From NCBI GenBank assembly GCA_963970005.1, contig CAXAMN010021224.1, forward strand, positions 175,079 through 239,078: a stretch of DNA of 64,000 nt, in the 5' to 3' direction. The notes beneath the pieces are model-generated. The model was not told the origin of the DNA, did not search any database, and worked only from the letters and a program-made list of their open reading frames with translations. The stretch comes from Durusdinium trenchii (lineage: Eukaryota > Sar > Dinophyceae > Suessiales > Symbiodiniaceae). Both the position numbers and the translations under genes were made by a program. Positions 1-9,347 of the stretch are shown piece by piece. How positions within the stretch are numbered: position 1 is the stretch's first letter; the number at the start of each line of letters is the position of its first letter.

Positions 1-1215
1 CTCTTGTGCAACACTCCTGTGAGACACTCTTGTAGGAGATGCTCTCGCGCAACACTCTTGTGAAACACTCTTGTAGAAGACACTCTCGTGCAACACTCTT
101 GCAGGAGATACTCTTGTGCAACTTTCCTGTGAGACACTCTTGTAGGAGACGCTCTCGTGTAACACTCTTGCGGGACACTCTTGCAGGAGACACTCTCATG
201 AAACACTCTTGCGGGACACTCTTGCAGGAGATACTCTTGTGGAACACTCCTGTGAGACACTCTTGTAGGAGACACTCGCATGCAACACTTTTGTGGGACG
301 CTCCCGCTCTTGTAGGAGACGATCTCGTGCAACACTCTTGTGGGACACTCCTGTAGGAGATGATCCATGCAACACTCTTGTAGTTGACGCACTCATGCAA
401 CACTCTTGTGGGACGCTGTTTGGGGAGACGCTCTCGTGCAACATTCGTGTGGGGCACTCTTGTAGGAGACTCTCTCGTGCAATCCTCTTGTGGGACACTC
501 TTGTAGAGACACTCTCCTGTAACACTCTTGTGGGACACTCTTCTAGGACACTCTTGCAGGAGACAGTCTCGTGCAACACTCTTGCGGGACACTCTGGTAG
601 AGACACTCTTGTGCAACACTCTCGTGGGACAATCCTTTGAGACACCGTTGTAGAAGACGCTGTCGTGCGACGCTCTTGTGGGACACTCTTGTAGGAGACG
701 CTCTCGTGCAACACTCTTGTGGGACACTCTTGTAGAGGCACTCTCGTGCAACACTCTTGTGGGACACTCTTCCAGGGCACTCTTGTAGGAGACGCTCTCG
801 TGCAACACTCTTGTGGGACACGCTTGTAGCAGACGCTCTCGTGCAACACTCTTGTGGGACACTCTTGCAGGAGACATTCTCGTTCAACACTCTTGTGGGA
901 CACTCTTGTAGAGGCGCCCTCGTGCAACACTCTTGTGGGACACTCTTGCAGGAGACGCTTTCATGCAACACTCTGGTGGGACACTCTTGTGGAGACACTC
1001 TCGTGCAGCACTCTTGTGGGACACTCTTCTAGGTCATTCTAGCAGGAAACACTCTCGTGCAGCACTCTTGTGGGAACGCGCTCTTGTGGGACACTCTTGT
1101 AGGAGACATGCTTGTGCAGCACTCTTGTTGGACACTCTTGTAGGAGACGCTCTTGTGCAACACTCTTGTGGGACACCCTTGAGGGACACTCCTGTAGGAG
1201 ATGCTCTTGTGTTGC
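1..1215. repeat. 41-bp degenerate minisatellite array
   Basis: About 29-30 tandem units, cut by the left window edge. Successive CGTGC anchors at 664, 705 and 745 give a 41/40-bp spacing. Each unit is itself three related blocks of 13-15 bp built on ACACTCTTGTGGG. Because 41 is not a multiple of 3 and the unit has few stop triplets, long open frames run through it on both strands. Their peptides only restate the repeat, so I do not call them genes. Individual units differ by substitutions and small indels, so this is an old array rather than a fresh amplification. Confidence 0.95.
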
Positions 1216-1546
1216 TGGCCCACAGGTCATTGCCTTTGCAAAGCTTGGAGAGCGGAAATCGAAGCTCTAGCTGCAGTCGATGAGGCCTTTTTCAGATCTA
1301 AACTTGCAGCTGCAGTTCTTGCCTGCGTAGAACCTCCATGGAGGCCGATGCCATCTTCTGCGCCTGCCGCTCACAGTTCCACCACGCCAACTCCTACTAC
1401 ATCCTCCAGGACCCGAAATCGAATAGCGGAGGAGCGTGAGCGCAGATGTCAGGCCGCTGAAAGATTAGGACTGTCGCGAAGGGCATATGAGCGACGCCTT
1501 GGGATGGACCATTCTCGGCCCCGGCCGCTTTCTCTTGTCTCCACAG

Positions 1547-2043
1547 ACGCATGCCGACCTTCCAACTTGCTGCGACCGAATCGGATTTTTGCCCGGCCAC
1601 GGTGCATCGCGCCCAGCTGCCTCTCACGAACGCCGTTGCCTTCACCGCCTACAGCCTGCAGGGCTCCACCCTGCCATCTGTCTCGCTGGACTTTGCAAAG
1701 CCTCCACCCATGACCAGTGATGACTTTTGGATGCATCTTTACGTGCTGTTGTCTCGTGTTGCCACTCTTGACGACCACCTTCTCATGCGCAGTGTCATTG
1801 ATGGCGGCCCGCCCGCAGGGCTTCGCGCCGAATTCATCCGCCTGGAAGATCTTGAGCGAAGGACCCTGCTTGACATTGACTCTCGGGTGTGAGTTGGCTG
1901 AGCAGGTGGAAGATGTTTTTGAGTCTGTCCGCGTCTCTATATGGCAGTATGCTGTCGAACGCCGAACACCTGACGCAACCGATGAGGAAATGTCGGAGCT
2001 GAGCAGTGCATTGGCATATGAAAACGTCGATGATCTCTGCTGA
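1547..2043 (+). pseudogene. PIF1-like helicase, C-terminal remnant
   Basis: PIF1 family enzymes are 5'-3' superfamily 1B DNA helicases. The stretch read from 1551 to about 1886 has the two C-terminal signatures of that family: AFTAYSLQGSTL, matching the T-(A/I)-x-x-x-Q-G-x-T motif, and LYVLLSRV, matching Y-V-A-L-S-R-V. The part after the second motif, rich in RLEDLERRTL, resembles tails of dinoflagellate PIF1-like proteins. Walker A/B and the rest of the helicase core are absent upstream. A pyrimidine-rich acceptor (TTCTCTTGTCTCCACAG) ends at 1546, so this may be a last or near-last exon. The frame stops at 1892. A plausible continuation (ELAEQVEDVFESVRV) lies in the next frame to 2043, so there is either a donor near 1887 (GTGAGT) or a frameshift. 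Helitron helicases share these motifs and cannot be excluded. Confidence 0.65.
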
Positions 2044-2639
2044 GTGCCCAGGCGGCAGCTTCCCGACGGCCTGCGTGAAGTGGATGGAACCGATGGAGAG
2101 GGCGGCAAAAACAGAGCTCGACAACAGTTGCAAGAAGGAGCCGACGGAGTCAAAAGCTGTGAAGAAGGGGCGAAAGGTGTATTGCACCAAAACTGATCAG
2201 GCCATCAATGCTTGACCGCTCCAGGCTCTAGCCAATGTCGCTCAATTGCTGAAATATCTAAATTGGTGCGGTTCTTGAAAGCTGCTGGTTCAACTCGAGA
2301 GGAATGTACCAAGTACTGTATGCTACTAACCCGTTCGGTGTCCGTTTGAAACTATTTGAATACCTGCGTCGAAGTCGACAGCTTTACGAAAACAAAGATG
2401 ACAAGCTGTGAGTCGAAATCGAAAACGGCAACAAAACAACAATCCGGTGAACCTTTAGTTTAGGACTATTTAGGACTCTTGGCCCACCATTGAGTTAATG
2501 GGTTTTGAACAAACAAGCAGTGTTTTGACTACAGTCCAACACTACAAAACCGAGTCAACCAAACTCTTGGAAGGTCGTTTTTGGTGCTTTCTGCTTTGAA
2601 CGAAGGCGAGCTTTGTCCGGAGTCGTCTAGTGTTGACAG
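2044..2639. other. intergenic or intronic, nothing recognised
   Basis: A/T-richer sequence with no open frame worth calling. It contains CAACACTACAAAACC near 2540, a phrase that recurs at about 23408, 37490 and 58511 and probably marks a dispersed repeat. Confidence 0.4.
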
Positions 2640-2781
2640 TCGCCTGTGACTGAGGTCGCTGTTGCCCTGATGATCTTCGCACTGATCCGCTTTGCTTTAA
2701 AGGTCTCCAAGGAGTGGTCGTCCAGCTTTCTCCTCGTCCCGCCAACGAAGCCGCTGTGGAGTCACGAAGCCCTTATAGTCG
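2640..2781 (+). CDS. candidate internal exon with hydrophobic helix
   Basis: A 142-bp open stretch between an acceptor at GTTGACAG and a strong donor, GGTAAGAG (GT at 2782). In the frame starting TCG CCT GTG it encodes about 47 residues including VAVALMIFALIRFAL, long and hydrophobic enough for one membrane segment, followed by a basic then proline-rich stretch. Third positions are mostly G/C, unlike the flanks. No family is recognised. The acceptor lacks a strong pyrimidine tract, so the start is the weaker boundary. No partner exon was found next to it. Confidence 0.33.
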
Positions 2782-3774
2782 GTAAGAGGATCCATCACCC
2801 CCCAAACTTGGATGGTAAGACCTTTGAAGAGGCTTGGGGGGGGCTTTATGGATCAAGAGTCGTGTACATGATAGGATTTCTTCAAATTTCAATCACATCG
2901 ATCTTTTTTTGTATTTTTCGTGGTGTAAGTTGATTCTGTTGGAAACTTGACAGCCCATGACAGCCCACAAACCACCCAGGACACGACCATTTTGTTCCGG
3001 TCCAACCCCCCCGGCAGTTCCCTCAGTTTCAGAATTTTCTTGCGTCCAAGGACTGTGGTCACACACGGTTACATGGAATTTGGTGTGGGGGTCAGGGTGT
3101 TCTGTCAACCAGGAGTCACCCAGGAATTTTGCTGTGTCCCAGGGAGTTAGAGGAACATTTTTTCAGCAAACTTCTAGCGACCACCCCAAACCAAAGTCTA
3201 TAACTCTTGGAGGCAAAAAACATCCATTCTGAATCTCTGGAGGATCACACCACTTGAAATCATCATGCTGCAGTGGAGTTCACCACCTGTTTGGTCTTCG
3301 GAAGAAGACTCCATCCGAAATCGGGGGGGGGCCCTGGACATCCACGTCTCCATTGAGTTTGCTGGAGGTTTCTGGTGTCCGTCACCCAGATTCCGGATGG
3401 GTGCTCACCCTGTCCGACCCATTCTGCCGCTGGTCCACCCAAAACGCCAGAGTCCCTGGGCCCTGGGCTTGGACCCAGCGGGATTGGGTCAACCTGGAGC
3501 TCGACCAGGCCACACACAGCCAGCTTTGGGAATGACCAGGTGAAAACCATGCGAATGACCACGGTAATGTCACCCACCGCCAGCCTTCGACCCGACCATC
3601 TCAACGCCCAACAACACGTGGATTCGAGGTGGGCGTCCCCGATCGGCCTGGTTGTCCGGTCTATCGCCATGCCCGTTACGCGAGCGCTGCGTCCAGGAGT
3701 ACATCGGCGAGGAAGGCTTTTGGGGCATTTTTATTGCCATTGGCATCGTTGGCCGGATGCCCCAAGGATTCCCG

Positions 3775-3880
3775 GACACTCCATGGGACTGGAGTATGAA
3801 TATATCAATTGACCCCCCAAACCACCACCCCTGGCCTGATCGGCAGTCCTATGGCAGTCCCATGGAAGCGTTTGGGATTG
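3775..3880. repeat. foldback repeat, family D (degenerate)
   Basis: ACTCCATGGGACTGGA near 3778 and the inverse CAGTCCCATGGAAGCG near 3855 enclose a GACCCCCCAAACCACCACC core. This is the degraded form of the family best preserved at 57437-57529. Confidence 0.55.
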
Positions 3881-4445
3881 GTTTGCGTCGTTCAAAGAGA
3901 ATGGGACCTTGGGAATTCAAGAGTTAAGATGTTAGGCACCTCGGAGGTCACCGGGTGTCCATTGCTCTATAGCCCTTCTAAGAGGCGAGCTCATCCTCGG
4001 GGGTGTCCATGTCTACCACCACCCCCGACGTTTTTAAAAAAGGGGGTCCAGGTACTCTGCCAGGTACGAAGCCTGGATTTCATGGGGAGACCTGTTAACC
4101 CTTCTGTTTCCAGGTTGCATCGATGGATCTCCGGCTGAGGAGTGAAGGCACCCCCTGCTTAAACTGGAAGAAGGTTAGAGGCTCCCTCAGCAGTTCTGAA
4201 CGTCCCCTGCGCACGTAGCTCGTTCCTCACATGTACCAGCTTCTTCCAGTGACGCTTGAGAGGCTTGTTTGTGACCAAACCAACTGGGGTATCAAGTTCG
4301 GTCACTTTGAAGAACCAGGCTCAGGTATGGAAATTTTTTATATTTATCAATGGAGGGAGGTTAGAATTATATGGAAGCCTGCGGCCTGCGACTTGTGAAG
4401 TCTGCAGTACAGCAACCATTTCGGAGACCTGTTGGAAGCTGCGGG

Positions 4446-4505
4446 TATGGAATATTTACCTACATAGGGGTGGTTTCAGAGGTGAATGTAGGTAAACATT
4501 CCATA
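4446..4505. repeat. foldback repeat, 20-bp arms
   Basis: Arms at 4446-4465 and 4486-4505 are reverse complements apart from one mismatch. They are built on TATGGAATATTTACCTACAT and surround a 20-bp loop. It is followed directly by ACATGGAGTGTTTGGG, the terminal phrase of family D. Confidence 0.75.
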
Positions 4506-4665
4506 CATGGAGTGTTTGGGCATCGCGTGTACCAGCATCCAAATTCCTGCCAGGTCTCTTCGTGAAGAGGGTTGGGAAGGGCCCGGGCTTTCACAGGTCA
4601 AACCATTGGTGGCAGGGATGGTGCTGGTTTCCACCTGGATCTTCCAACCGCAACGTACCTGGACC

Positions 4666-4728
4666 TTCAAGGGGTGTCCAATGGAGGTCCCTTAGAGGTG
4701 TAGGGGCTTCCATTGGGCACCCCTTGGA
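4666..4728. repeat. foldback repeat, family F
   Basis: Left arm 4666-4685 (AAGGGGTGTCCAATGGA) and right arm 4709-4728 (TCCATTGGGCACCCCTT) pair with a few mismatches. The same arms recur at 59459-59539. Confidence 0.75.
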
Positions 4729-5086
4729 AGCAGCTGGTATCTGACGTTTTGGTGCTTTTAGTGGTGCTTTTATGGATCAAACAGACTGACCTGCGCAGGC
4801 ATGATCAGATGCCTGGTCAGCTTGGTGCTGGTCAAATCGAAGGGTTTGCCCCGAACAACTGCTTCGAGGTGTTCATTCTTCATGTCCCATCACCAGAGAG
4901 GATTCAGTTTCAAAACCTTGACATACCGTAGAAGCTCGCGTTGGAGAGATTTCAGGACTACCCAGAGCATAGATGTATTAAACAGAGACACTGTCCCTTT
5001 TGCCTGTTTCCGGAAAGAGACCTCACTGATGACCTTCATGTCCCAAAAATACCGACCCGAAAGGATGGTAAAGAGCTTTGGATCCA

Positions 5087-5173
5087 ATCCCAGACCATCC
5101 ATGTATGGAATATATGATATATGGCTACATTGACCCCCCTGGCACCACCAATGTGTCAGTCCCGAGTTCTGGG
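5087..5173. repeat. foldback repeat, family D (degenerate)
   Basis: CCCAGACCATCCATG at the left and GTCAGTCCCGAGTTCTGGG at the right enclose the family core TTGACCCCCCTGGCACCACC. Confidence 0.6.
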
Positions 5174-5251
5174 AATAATTGAGGTTCGGTACGTGGGTCC
5201 ATGCTGCTCCCAGGCCTTCGTTTCGCGATCCTCTTCATTTTTCAATGGCAG

Positions 5252-5331
5252 TAGGCGGAGGCGTCTCGGGCTCACGAGCTGAAGCTCCAGCCAGCGGTGG
5301 GGTGTGGCGGAAACGGTCGGGGGGGAAACGG
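5252..5331 (+). CDS. candidate internal exon, Gly/Arg-rich
   Basis: An 80-bp open stretch behind a good acceptor (CCTCTTCATTTTTCAATGGCAG, ending 5251) and in front of GTGGAG (GT at 5332). The frame that stays open reads GGGVSGSRAEAPASGGVWRK and onward into a basic tail. It is strongly G/C-biased at third positions. The peptide is low-complexity, so no family can be named. A frame continuing to 5430 without the donor is also possible. Confidence 0.38.
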
Positions 5332-6228
5332 GTGGAGCCCACCCACTTCCATCTTCGTCCGGAGGATGTAGAATGGGAATGTATCTATCCTATGCGCCGT
5401 CTCATTACGCAGTCAGTTGATCACCTTTAGTCTATAGTCTTCCCATGCAAAAATGCTTTCGCCTCGAAACACCACGGGCAAAAATGGGTGAGCAAGAACA
5501 TGTTCCGAGGGAGACCCGCGTAGCTTGGTTTATTCTTGACTTGATGAGGGGATCTTAAGGGGAGTCTCCCAGGTGTGCACACCAAAATGTGAGAGCCTGG
5601 TGCAAGCAGGAAGACCTGTCCACAACCAGTTTTGCAAGCGGCACACCTGTGGGTGCCCGATAGCTTCGAAGTACATGTTTTTGGCCTCCCAATCTGGAGC
5701 TTTACAAGAGATATTTGTCTGCCGGATTCTTCCAAGTGACTTTTTCATCCCCCCTTTGGTTCGGTCATGTTCGTGAGGCCTCCAGCTTGGGTCACTAGGA
5801 ATCGAAGGTCATGTCACACTGAAGAAGCTGGTGGTCAAAACATGGTGAAATGGTCCAAGAGACGTCCAAGACGCGACGGTCCAAGACGAACCACTCATTC
5901 CAACCCGACTGTGAGGCGGGACCGACCTCAACACCGACTTCCGCCCTGGAGCACGGAAGAAGGAGCAGCTTCTCGCTGCCAAGCAGCCAAGCAGCTCAAA
6001 GAGCTGAATTGGATCAATAGAAACCCTAGGGACAATGTCTCAAAGTGGATGGAACCATCATTTTTTCAAAAGAACCCTGATTGGGACTTTTGTTGTATTT
6101 TTTGTTTTTAGTTTTTTTTGTTTGAGAATGAGATGAGATGCATCCCTTCGCTGGGCCACCGCTGGCCAAAGATGGCTGAATTGCCCAAGACTTCTGTGCA
6201 GGTGTCAGAAATTCTCGGTCATCGCATT
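5332..6228. other. flank of the LTR element, nothing firm
   Basis: A frame 5767-6111 is open but has no splice context or recognisable domain. Near 6173 the phrase ATGGCTGAATTGCCC is followed by GTGTCAG and could be a short first exon, but this is not supported further. Confidence 0.35.
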
Positions 6229-6233
6229 GGTTG
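6229..6233. repeat. target-site duplication, left copy
   Basis: GGTTG directly precedes the TG of the first LTR and is repeated directly after the CA of the second LTR at 9348-9352. Five bases is the usual size for copia-type integration. Confidence 0.88.
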
Positions 6234-6365
6234 TGAAGGTTTCAGCCTGAAGACCTTTTTCAGGCTTGTGCAAAAGCGGCTTCCAACCGTCTCAGTTGGG
6301 TTTGTTTCAAGTGTCCGTTTTGGTACACCCTTCGTTTTGTGCGTGTCATCCTTTGCGGACCAGCA
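6234..6365 (-). repeat. 3' LTR of the copia element
   Basis: A 132-bp LTR, starting TGAAGG and ending CAGCA on the plus strand. I compared it by eye with 9216-9347 at a constant offset of 2982 and found no difference. It is the downstream LTR for the minus-strand element. Confidence 0.92.
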
Positions 6366-6374
6366 CTCCTCCCT
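6366..6374 (-). promoter_or_regulatory. polypurine tract of the copia element
   Basis: Read on the minus strand this is AGGGAGGAG, abutting the 3' LTR with no gap. That is the position where plus-strand DNA synthesis is primed in LTR elements. Confidence 0.85.
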
Positions 6375-6432
6375 GGTCGTGCGTTTAGCATCTGACCAGC
6401 ATTCGAAAATCGAGCCGTAGGCCCAAACCGCT

Positions 6433-6861
6433 TCAGCCGCCACACACTTTACATTGGCGGATCTCTAACATCGGCCCTGTCACTGCGCGGCAGCGAGCAT
6501 CTGTGTGGTGGTTGCCCAGCTGGTCCTCATACACGAAGCTTGCTTCCATCAGGCTCCTCTGGCCTTGAGCTGCCCTCTGGCAGGCCCCACACACCGGATG
6601 CCCTCGAACTCGATTTGCATTTCTCAGCCCCCTGCAATCCTGTCGTCGATGGAAGCATTGGCTGGACTCCGCAAACCAGATCTGCCACGTCGGCTCAGCT
6701 GCGAACCGCCTCCTTCTTCCGGTCAGGGAGATCTGTAGTCGGTCCCCTGGCCCGTCAACTTGGATGGGAGGTTCTTCTTGCGGCTCAGCTTGTACAGGAT
6801 GATCTCCCTCCGGGCCTCCAGTTCCCCTTCCCTCATTAGAACTGGTACCCGTCGGCGGCAA
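6433..6861 (-). pseudogene. copia C-terminal Cys/His-rich extension
   Basis: This reading frame lies downstream of RNase H and ends with a stop about 60 bp before the polypurine tract. It carries two imperfect copies of a Cys/His motif: FHRRQDCRGLRNANRV followed by HPVCGAC, and HHTDARCRAV followed by RQCKVC. The spacing H-x4-C...C-x2-C suggests a small zinc ribbon or knuckle. I recall comparable tails after RNase H in dinoflagellate copia polyproteins. It is out of frame with the RNase H segment ending at 6836, so in this copy it is probably separated by a frameshift. It could instead be a separate small ORF. A role in RNA or DNA binding is inference only. Confidence 0.6.
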
Positions 6862-7843
6862 CGATGAAGTACTGTGCTCCCCATCGCTCGTCCGCTGTTG
6901 ACTTTCTCCTCGTTGGTGTGATCCTTGACCCCTCCCCGCTTGACGCCTTGTAGAAGATCTTGTAGCGAGAGACCCTCACTCTACGCGCCTCTGGCTCCTC
7001 CTCCATTTGGCCCCAATGCAAGCGGCATCGTTGAAGGATCTTCATGAGCACCATTCCCAGCAACATCATCATGACGCTGAGGAGGTACAGAATGTGGTCG
7101 CCCTCGGTGTTCTCATCGACACTCTTGGTGACGTTCTCAGCCATAGCTCCATGCACTTCTTTCAATGCCGACAGCACCACAACGAGCCTCATGGCCTTTT
7201 CCAGGTGGTACTTCGCGACCAACTTCATGGCACGAGGTGCAACAATGCCCTTGTCTTCCTCATGCACTTCATCAACTGAGTCGGGCTGCCATGACATCCC
7301 CATTCGTTGTCTTAGCTCATTGACTCGAGCCACGGGCAAAGCCTTGGTGCCGATGTCCGCGATGAGCTCTCTTCCAGGCTGGTATTTCAACTCCCATTGA
7401 CCAGACTGGATCCTCCATTTGAGGTGGGCGGCCCGGACCTTCAAGTGTCTTGTACGCCACGCTCCAGTTGCACAACTTGCTATTGAAACTGCAGCAGTGT
7501 TGTCGCACTTGAGGAACTTTGGGACGTCCCTCGTCATTTCATCAACCAGGCATGCGATGCTGTCTCCCACAACCACAGCTTCGATGACCTCGATGAGCTC
7601 TGCTTCTGCCGTTGAGAGGGCCGGAAACAGCTGCTTGCAGCTCTTCCATGCCGCCGGTGCACCCGCTACTGTCGTGATCACGCAACCATGGCTGTGGGCA
7701 CCTCCTGGAGCAAAAGATGCATCGCTCACCGACTCCAGGATGAAGTTGGCATCTCTGCGGTACCACAAGCCCAGGCCCTGAGTGGCGTTCTCCTCCAAGT
7801 TGTTGTGCCTCTCGAACCTGTAAGGGCGTGCGATCCAGCTCAT
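6836..7843 (-). pseudogene. copia RNase H domain plus membrane segment
   Basis: RNase H of Ty1/copia type degrades the RNA strand during reverse transcription. The frame shows the expected acidic signatures in order: SDASFAPGGAHS (first Asp), LSTAEAELIE (Glu), KCDNTAAVSIA (Asp) and YQPGRELIADIGTKAL, corresponding to the copia ADxxTK motif. Upstream, NATQGLGLWYRRD corresponds to the end of the RT-RNase H connection. After RNase H there is a less conserved stretch with a hydrophobic run, ILYLLSVMMMLLGMVLMKIL, long enough to span a membrane, roughly at residues 232-255. The N-terminal part (MSWIARPYRFERHNNLEE) is probably the RT sequence read in the wrong frame across a deletion junction. The frame stops at 6836. 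Confidence 0.85.
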
Positions 7844-8220
7844 CCTCGGGCTCCTGGGATTCCTTCATCATTTGAGCACTGCAGAGGTCCTCCATGCCAT
7901 GTCGCCGAACCACTTCCCTCAAGTAGGAACATTGATTGGCAAAGAAGTCTCCTTGCTCAGTTCGGCTCAACTCCATTCCACAATACCGAACTGGTTCACG
8001 ATCTCCCACCCACGTAGGTTCGGACGTTTCCCAGGTCCTCCGAAAGCTCTGGAGCCCTCCTTCTACAATCTCCCTGGTGCCGAAGAGCATCACGTCATCC
8101 ACGTACACCAAGGCGAGTCCCTCGACCCAATCTCCATCTCCAGCATCTTTTCTGCGCACCAACCACAGGTTCTCCTCCGCAAAGCTCTGCTGGTACTGGG
8201 CTCGTCGACTGTCATCTCCA
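7790..8220 (-). pseudogene. copia reverse transcriptase, C-terminal part
   Basis: This segment contains the RT active-site motif YVDDVMLFG, preceded by QSFAEENLWLVRRKDAG and followed by VRYCGMELSRTEQG and a VREAQQL phrase, all as in Ty1/copia RT. Everything N-terminal to this in RT, plus integrase and protease, is absent. Upstream the sequence passes within a few bases into the gag-like coiled coil in another frame, placing a deletion junction at about 8190-8220. Downstream, VREAQQLGGER runs into the connection segment in another frame. The roughly 80 residues normally present there are missing, giving a second junction at about 7790-7815. The protein cannot be active as it stands. Confidence 0.85.
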
Positions 8221-9139
8221 GCTGACGCTTCACAGACTCATCGCTCTCTGGCGTTCTGAAGGCCTGCTGCTCCAGCTCACGTTGAAGGTCATGGACCTTG
8301 GCTTCCAGGCTCGCCCTCTGGTACTTCATGGCGTCCATGAGCTCTGCCTGCTGAATCTGCAGTTGTTGATTCTCCTGCTTTAACATCGCCAACATGGTCA
8401 TCATCTCCTGCGGATTCGGCGGACCAGGGCCATAGGGATGTAGTTGAACTTGCCATCCTCCTTGATGCGGCATAGGTCCCCTCCTCTTTTCATGGGGCAT
8501 GATGTAGCCAGGTGGGCCAGTTTGTCCAAAACCTCTTGGAACATGTAGACCTCTTCCTCCCGGTCCCTTCCCTTGGATCTGAACCACCGATTGTTCTCGA
8601 GGTTGGGGATGTCCTCGCCCGTCACTGTCACTTTCAGGCTCTTGTACTTCAGGTCCCGTGGTTCTCTTGGTCGTCCACGTCGTTGGTCATCTGGTACATG
8701 ATCGATCGCCCATCAGTGCCGGTGAGGGTGTCCCCGTCGTTGTACTCGTCTGCGGAAGTGCTCCAGCCGGACCCTCCTCCTTCGGTAGGAACTGTGGTCT
8801 TTCTCTTTTCACCTCTTCCGGAGACCTGTTTCCCATACCAGGCTGCCAGATGCTCTGCCTCGGGACTTGAGCATATAGGTGAGGAGCTTGGCTCTGCACT
8901 TCATGAAGTCCCCTCAGCTGTTCCGGTGTGAAGAGTGGGGTCATTGGCGTCAAGGTCGTAGGCGGCCCTTTCGGACCTTCCAAGGTCTCCTCTTCCCCAC
9001 CTCCTTCACCATCCTCCAGAGCAAGCTGCTCTTCTTCCAGCTGCGGCTCTTGTAGTGGGAGGCCTTCCGGATCGGCTTCTTCTTCTTCTTCTCCATCATC
9101 GCCAGGTTGCCGTCTTCGTCGGCGAACCATCATGGCCAT
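8090..9139 (-). pseudogene. gag-like region: acidic N-terminus, GP-rich linker, coiled coil
   Basis: Read on the minus strand from the ATG at 9139 (MAMMVRRRRRQPGDDG). A basic start is followed by a very acidic stretch, then LFTPEQLRGLHEVQSQAPHLY, a phrase type I associate with dinoflagellate copia polyproteins. The frame breaks near 8690-8760. Continuations in other frames give an acidic segment (STSADEYNDGDTLTG), a Gly/Pro-rich linker (8587 downward) and a clear coiled coil with MLKQENQQLQIQQAELMDAM at about 8400-8330, then LEAKVHDLQRELEQQ. No CCHC zinc knuckle is seen. Function in particle assembly is inferred from position only. At least two frame changes are needed to join the parts. Confidence 0.6.
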
Positions 9140-9201
9140 GGCTTTCGCTTGCGCAGGGCGGCCCAGCGATCAACCTCAAGCTGGGCCTTACACCTCCAGC
9201 C

Positions 9202-9215
9202 TTGGGCTCATAACC
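9202..9215 (-). promoter_or_regulatory. primer-binding site, half-tRNA initiator Met type
   Basis: The plus-strand bases TTGGGCTCATAACC lie directly inside the 5' LTR (9216-9347). They match the anticodon stem-loop of eukaryotic initiator tRNA-Met, where CAT is the anticodon, so the minus-strand RNA would pair with it. In Drosophila copia the primer is a 5' fragment of initiator tRNA ending just after the anticodon. Here the match also ends just 3' of the anticodon and the LTR begins with no gap, which fits the same half-tRNA priming rather than the common 3'-CCA priming. Confidence 0.8.
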
Positions 9216-9347
9216 TGAAGGTTTCAGCCTGAAGACCTTTTTCAGGCTTGTGCAAAAGCGGCTTCCAACCGTCTCAGTTGGGTTTGTTTCAAGTGTCCGT
9301 TTTGGTACACCCTTCGTTTTGTGCGTGTCATCCTTTGCGGACCAGCA
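9216..9347 (-). repeat. 5' LTR of the copia element
   Basis: Identical to 6234-6365. For the minus-strand element this LTR should hold the promoter and the transcript 5' end. I see no obvious TATA box in either orientation. Confidence 0.92.

Larger units (their letters stand above)
2782..5251. other. repeat-rich non-coding region
   Basis: No convincing exon was found. Open frames here overlap one another on both strands and lack splice context or third-position bias. The region holds foldback repeats near 3775-3880, 4446-4505, 4666-4728 and 5087-5173, which belong to families seen elsewhere in the window. Confidence 0.5.

Noticed and set aside
1..1215. CRISPR-like array
   Set aside because: Units are contiguous and degenerate, with no constant repeat separated by unique spacers. 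The context is eukaryotic.
196..1230. Long open frames on both strands inside the minisatellite, with repeated VLHESVSYKSVPQEC-like peptides
   Set aside because: They follow from a stop-poor 41-bp repeat. All frames are open and no frame is favoured.
7007..8931. Plus-strand ORFs across the copia interior
   Set aside because: They are shadows of the minus-strand gag, RT and RNase H frames, which carry the recognisable motifs.
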